Part shown: piece after piece, positions 60,827-64,000 of the stretch | Layout: each line of letters begins with the position of its first letter | Position numbering within the stretch: the first letter of the stretch is position 1 | NCBI RefSeq assembly: GCF_030758935.1 | Contig: NZ_CP132333.1 | Location: 3,472,992 to 3,536,991, forward strand | DNA length: 64,000 bases | Direction: 5' to 3' | Source of the DNA: Geothrix sp. PMB-07 | GTDB lineage: Bacteria; Acidobacteriota; Holophagae; Holophagales; Holophagaceae | Position numbers and translations under genes: made by a program | The notes under the pieces: model-generated | The model's database searches: none | What the model saw: only the letters and a program-made list of their open reading frames with translations | Told to the model about the DNA's origin: nothing

Positions 60827-61277
60827 GCCCGTGCGGCTCTGGATTCCCTTCGCCGCCGTGGCCCTGGTTCTGTCGCCCCTGCTGGTGGTGCATCCCGTGC
60901 GCATCTCTGGCCACAGCATGGAGCCCGCCCTGCATGACGGCGACCTCCACTGGGCCCTCCGGGCCTGGGCCAGCGCCGCGCCGCGCCGCGGAGAGATCTG
61001 GGTGATTGAGGGCCCCCAGGGCCCTTCCGTCAAGCGCGTGCTGGGCCTGCCTGGGGAGGTGGTGACCTGGCGCGGCCCCGATGTCTGGGTGGATGGACGG
61101 CGCCTCGACGAGCCCTGGGTGGTGCATCCTGAACGCTCCGGCGAAGGCCGACAGGCCTGCGGAAGCGGCTACCTGGCCCTCGGCGACAACCGGCCCGAAA
61201 GCCAGGATGGGCGGGGCTGGGGGGCCCTTCCGCCCGACGCCCTGCGAGGCCGGGTCCTCTTCGGATCGCGTCCGTGA
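60792..61277 (+). CDS. lepB: Signal peptidase I (S26 family)
   Basis: 161 residues from ATG 60792, overlapping the preceding gene by 35 bp; GTG 60831 is a plausible alternative giving 148 residues. One TM helix (WIPFAAVALVLSPLLVV) precedes the nucleophile Ser in GHSMEPAL, the general-base Lys in PSVKRVLGLPGE and the GDNRPESQDGRGWG box. It is shorter than E. coli LepB and may be a specialised or secondary peptidase. Confidence 0.88.
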   Translation: MGGVDAWPFRPRPVRLWIPFAAVALVLSPLLVVHPVRISGHSMEPALHDGDLHWALRAWASAAPRRGEIWVIEGPQGPSVKRVLGLPGEVVTWRGPDVWVDGRRLDEPWVVHPERSGEGRQACGSGYLALGDNRPESQDGRGWGALPPDALRGRVLFGSRP

Positions 61278-61350
61278 AGGACCCCAGCTTAAGTTGCCCT
61301 CTGGCTCGCCCGTTGAGTTCACCCATGAGACACCATCTCGGAGCCGCTGC

Positions 61351-62487
61351 TTGACGCCCTCACGCTCACCCAAAGAGGGGGCAACCCTGCGCGGCCCCAT
61401 CCTGGAAGAGGCCCTGCAGGAGCTGTGCGCCCGCAAGGCCTTCATGCTGGCGGCCACGCCCTACCTCAGCTTCCACATCCGCCTGCTGGAGCGCCGGAAG
61501 GAGGGGCTGATCCTGAAGACCTCCATGACCCAGGATCTGGCCCAGCAGACCTTGGGCCACCAGGATCTCAAGCTGCGGATCCCCTGGGGACTCGGCATGG
61601 TGGCCGGAGAAACCCGCTTCCTGGGCTTTGAACAACAACCCGGGGCGCGGCTGCTCCTGCTGCGGACTCCCAATCTGCTCTGGGAGGATGACCATCGCCG
61701 TTCCGTGCGGGTGGACGGTCAGGGCCGGGCGGTGCTCAGTCCTGATCAGAGCACCCTTGTCAGGGCCAATCTGGAGGACCTCAGCCTGCACGGAGCGCGG
61801 CTCCTCGCCCTGGAACCCCTCTCCGAGGCCTTCGCTCCGAATCACTCTTTGCAGCTGAGCCTGAGCCTGGACCAGGGCCCCAGCTTCACCTGCCGCGCCC
61901 TGCTGGTGTCCCAGGAGGGCCAGAGCCTTGGCCTGGCCTTCGATCCGCCCCTGGGCGGCCTGGATCTCGTGGGACTCGAGGCCTGGCTGAAACCGCGGCT
62001 CGACGACCTGAAGCGCCGCTGGGAGGATCGCGTGGCCCTCCGGGCCCAGGCCGAGGCTGCGGCCCGCCCCAAGGCCCCGCCCGAAGGGGTGCTGCTGGTC
62101 TCGCGGGAGGCCGACCTGGAGCGCCAACTGCGTGAAGCCTGGCCCAGCCACCTTCGACTGAAGAGCACACCTCCCGCCCTCGCTCCACTCAAAACAGCCA
62201 TGGAGGCGCCGCCCCAATTGGTGCTGCTGCACTGGCCCGGAGGCGGACTGCAGACCCGCTTCCTTTTGAAGAGCCTGGCGGCGACCTTTCCGTCGAACAC
62301 GCCCGTGATGGTGCTGGGCACCGGGCTAGAAAGCGCCGCAGGCCGGGAGCTGGCCCAGGAGATCAAGGCCTCCACGTACCTCGAATGGAACGCCGCCCAG
62401 GCCCTGTTCTTCCATCGCCTGGTGCAGGGACTGCTGCGGAGGCACTGGGGCAGCCCCGGCGGGCCAGAACCTTTGACCGGAGGCTAA
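61351..62487 (+). CDS. PilZ-domain protein with degenerate receiver-like C terminus
   Basis: 378 residues from TTG 61351 (GGAG 7 nt upstream); the in-frame ATG at 61081 lies inside the signal peptidase gene. The N-terminal 110 residues resemble YcgR-N, and the PilZ domain includes DDHRRSVRVD and DLSLHGARLL, the RxxxR and D/NxSxxG c-di-GMP motifs. The last 110 residues (GVLLVSREADLERQLREAW...APPQLVLLHWPGG) fold like a receiver but lack a clear phosphoacceptor pattern. A c-di-GMP response in motility or secretion is likely. Confidence 0.8.
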   Translation: MTPSRSPKEGATLRGPILEEALQELCARKAFMLAATPYLSFHIRLLERRKEGLILKTSMTQDLAQQTLGHQDLKLRIPWGLGMVAGETRFLGFEQQPGARLLLLRTPNLLWEDDHRRSVRVDGQGRAVLSPDQSTLVRANLEDLSLHGARLLALEPLSEAFAPNHSLQLSLSLDQGPSFTCRALLVSQEGQSLGLAFDPPLGGLDLVGLEAWLKPRLDDLKRRWEDRVALRAQAEAAARPKAPPEGVLLVSREADLERQLREAWPSHLRLKSTPPALAPLKTAMEAPPQLVLLHWPGGGLQTRFLLKSLAATFPSNTPVMVLGTGLESAAGRELAQEIKASTYLEWNAAQALFFHRLVQGLLRRHWGSPGGPEPLTGG

Positions 62488-62583
62488 GCCCCAGGCAGGG
62501 CCATATTCGGGGGCGCCGTGCCGTCAAAATCCAGGCCTGGGGCTCGGCCCCGGCCAATCCTGATTGACGAGTAGCATTTGTAT

Positions 62584-62598
62584 TGAGATTTAGTCTCA
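62584..62598. promoter_or_regulatory. Fur-box-like palindrome upstream of the TonB-dependent receptor
   Basis: TGAGATTTAGTCTCA has perfect 5-bp arms and matches the 7-1-7 Fur consensus (TGATAAT-N-ATTATCA) at 10 of 14 positions. It lies in an AT-rich patch 116 bp before the receptor ATG. The rest of the 226-bp gap shows no other structure. Confidence 0.5.
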
Positions 62599-62713
62599 TT
62601 ATTGTATTATCGTTTTAGCAGGCGCCCAACCCTGACGCCCGCGCCAATTCTCTCCATCCACCCGGCCCTCATGAGGGGCCCCGGGGATGCTCTGCCTCAA
62701 AGGAAGCCCAAAC

Positions 62714-64000
62714 ATGCCCTCTGAAACCCCGTCCCTTGTCTCATCCTCCCGCAGGCATTCAGCCCGCCTCAGCGGGTTGGCCTTCACCCTCGCGCTTTCA
62801 AGCCTCGTCCCTATCGCAGCCGGAGCCCAGACTCCCCGGTCCCTTTCCGTGGATTTCCAGGTTCAGCCCTTGGATCGGGCCCTGGAAGCCCTGGGGCGCC
62901 AGGCCGGGCTGCGCGTTGTGGCCGCACCGGGCCTGCTCTTGGGTCGGATGGCCCCAGCCCTGAAGGCCGTGCTGACGGAGCAGGCCGCCTTCCGGGAGTT
63001 GCTGAAGGGGAGCGGCCTGGAAGCGCGCATCGACGGCGGCGTGGCGACCATCCTTCCCGTGGCGGGCGAGGCCGTCCTGGCTGAGGTCAGGGTGAAATCC
63101 AACGCCGAGCGGGAAACCGCTGTGACCGCCACCCGGGGCTATCGCCCCAAGCGCACCCTCACGGGCACGAAGACCGACACCCCCCTCTCAGAAACGCCCC
63201 AGGCGATCTCCGTGGTCACCCGCGAGCAGATTGAGGATCAGGCGGCCATCAGCGTGGGCGATGTCCTGAACTACGCCTCGGGCGTGCGGTCGAACGCCTA
63301 CGGCGTGGACAGCCGCGGCGACTGGACGCGGGTGCGCGGCACCGAACCCACCCAGTTCATGGACGGGCTCCTGCAGGTCTACGGCTACAACAACAACGTC
63401 CGCCCCGATCCCTACCTCCTGGAGCGCGTCGAGGTGCTTCGCGGGCCCTCCTCCATGTTGTACGGCCAGGGCAGCACCGGCGGCGTCATCAACCTCCAGA
63501 GCAAGCGACCCCAATCGGACCGTCAGGCGGAGATCGGCCTCCAGCTCGGCACCTTCAACCGCCGCCAAGTCCAGGGTGACGCCACCGGCGCCCTCAGCGA
63601 AGATGGCCACTGGTCCTACCGGGTGGTGGGCCTGGCCCGCAAGAGCGACACCCAGGTGGACTTCGTTCCCGACAACCGCTACGCCATCGCCCCTTCGCTC
63701 GCCTGGCGGCCTGACGCCAATACCAGCCTCACCTTCCTGGGTTACTGGCAGAAGGACGAGAGCGGCTCCAGCGCCACCTTCCTGCCTTGGTCCGGCACCG
63801 TCCTGCCCAATCCCAACGGACAGATTCCCACCAGCCGCTTCGTCAGTGAGCCCGGCTACGACGACTACACCATGCGCCAGGCCAGCCTGGGCTACGCCTT
63901 CGAGCACCGCTTCTCCGGCGCGTGGACGCTGCGCCAGAACGTCCGCTACGCCGCCAACCGGGGCAACTACCAGTCGCTCTACCCCGGCAGCAACTTCGCG
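62714..64000 (+). CDS. TonB-dependent siderophore receptor with STN domain, 3' end outside window
   Basis: The first 429 residues are visible from ATG 62714. A signal peptide (ends IAAGAQ) is followed by an STN/secretin-like signalling domain (VDFQVQPLDRALEALGRQAGLRV), then the plug with LSETPQAISVVTREQI and the TonB box-proximal region, and barrel strands (LERVEVLRGPSSMLYGQGSTGGVINL). This is the FecA/FpvA-type architecture, which signals through an anti-sigma factor. The ligand is probably a ferric siderophore. The gene continues beyond base 64000. Confidence 0.93.
   Translation, partial: MPSETPSLVSSSRRHSARLSGLAFTLALSSLVPIAAGAQTPRSLSVDFQVQPLDRALEALGRQAGLRVVAAPGLLLGRMAPALKAVLTEQAAFRELLKGSGLEARIDGGVATILPVAGEAVLAEVRVKSNAERETAVTATRGYRPKRTLTGTKTDTPLSETPQAISVVTREQIEDQAAISVGDVLNYASGVRSNAYGVDSRGDWTRVRGTEPTQFMDGLLQVYGYNNNVRPDPYLLERVEVLRGPSSMLYGQGSTGGVINLQSKRPQSDRQAEIGLQLGTFNRRQVQGDATGALSEDGHWSYRVVGLARKSDTQVDFVPDNRYAIAPSLAWRPDANTSLTFLGYWQKDESGSSATFLPWSGTVLPNPNGQIPTSRFVSEPGYDDYTMRQASLGYAFEHRFSGAWTLRQNVRYAANRGNYQSLYPGSNFA

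Noticed and set aside
1-64000. tRNA, rRNA or insertion sequences
   Set aside because: No cloverleaf-like sequence, rRNA segment, transposase or terminal-repeat pair was recognised by eye; a tRNAscan or Infernal run would settle this.

Overview
The window is a GC-rich bacterial chromosome segment with tightly packed, mostly chromosomal genes. It contains no rRNA, tRNA, CRISPR array, insertion sequence or prophage that I can see. The mixture suggests an environmental Gram-negative respiratory bacterium of the Acidobacteriota (Holophagae, Geothrix-like): periplasmic multiheme and flavin respiration, a Tricorn-type S41 protease, outer-membrane porins, a TonB-dependent receptor, GH92/GH125 mannosidases, LPS heptose kinase, many GTG/TTG starts, and SD motifs of GGAG type. 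The taxonomic placement is an inference from gene content, not from a marker-gene comparison.

Layout. 1-6882 (all minus strand) is a compact respiratory cassette: AraC-type regulator, general porin, TatA, Tat-exported FAD reductase, tetraheme cytochrome c, a second TatA, TatC, then an M28 aminopeptidase cut by the window edge. Porin, export machinery, reductase and electron donor together look like a self-contained periplasmic organic electron acceptor system; two strong intercistronic hairpins may set its stoichiometry. 7022-20214 carries a Tricorn-like protease, dienelactone hydrolase, dUTPase, a chemoreceptor with a c-type heme motif, a YdjM-like membrane protein, RlmN, an EamA exporter, and an AhpD/GNAT pair divergent from a MocR/PdxR regulator. 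20219-28004 holds an M16 peptidase, a collagen-like lipoprotein, a four-gene ABC exporter operon interrupted by palindromic repeats, and a 7-TM protein of unknown function.

28076-42308 is mostly housekeeping: dnaE, cysE, plsC, a cyclophilin, prepilin peptidase, a GreB-type factor, methylmalonyl-CoA epimerase, holB, tmk, heptose kinase and a Trm112-like protein. 42380-48365 is a mannan/glycoprotein-degrading locus (GH92, a zinc peptidase, GH125). 48379-53436 is a nitrogen module: a NifA-like sigma54 activator, amt, glnK and a TorF-like porin. It has a good -24/-12 promoter, a recurring TACA-N4-TGTA motif, and a long structured leader in front of amt.

53520-64000 has two paired amidohydrolases (one apparently lacking its metal ligands), a TDT-family transporter, a Sel1-repeat protein, a membrane Fe-S quinone-linked oxidoreductase with a clear terminator, a degenerate PTPS-like protein, signal peptidase I, a PilZ protein, and a TonB-dependent siderophore receptor truncated by the window end behind a Fur-like palindrome.
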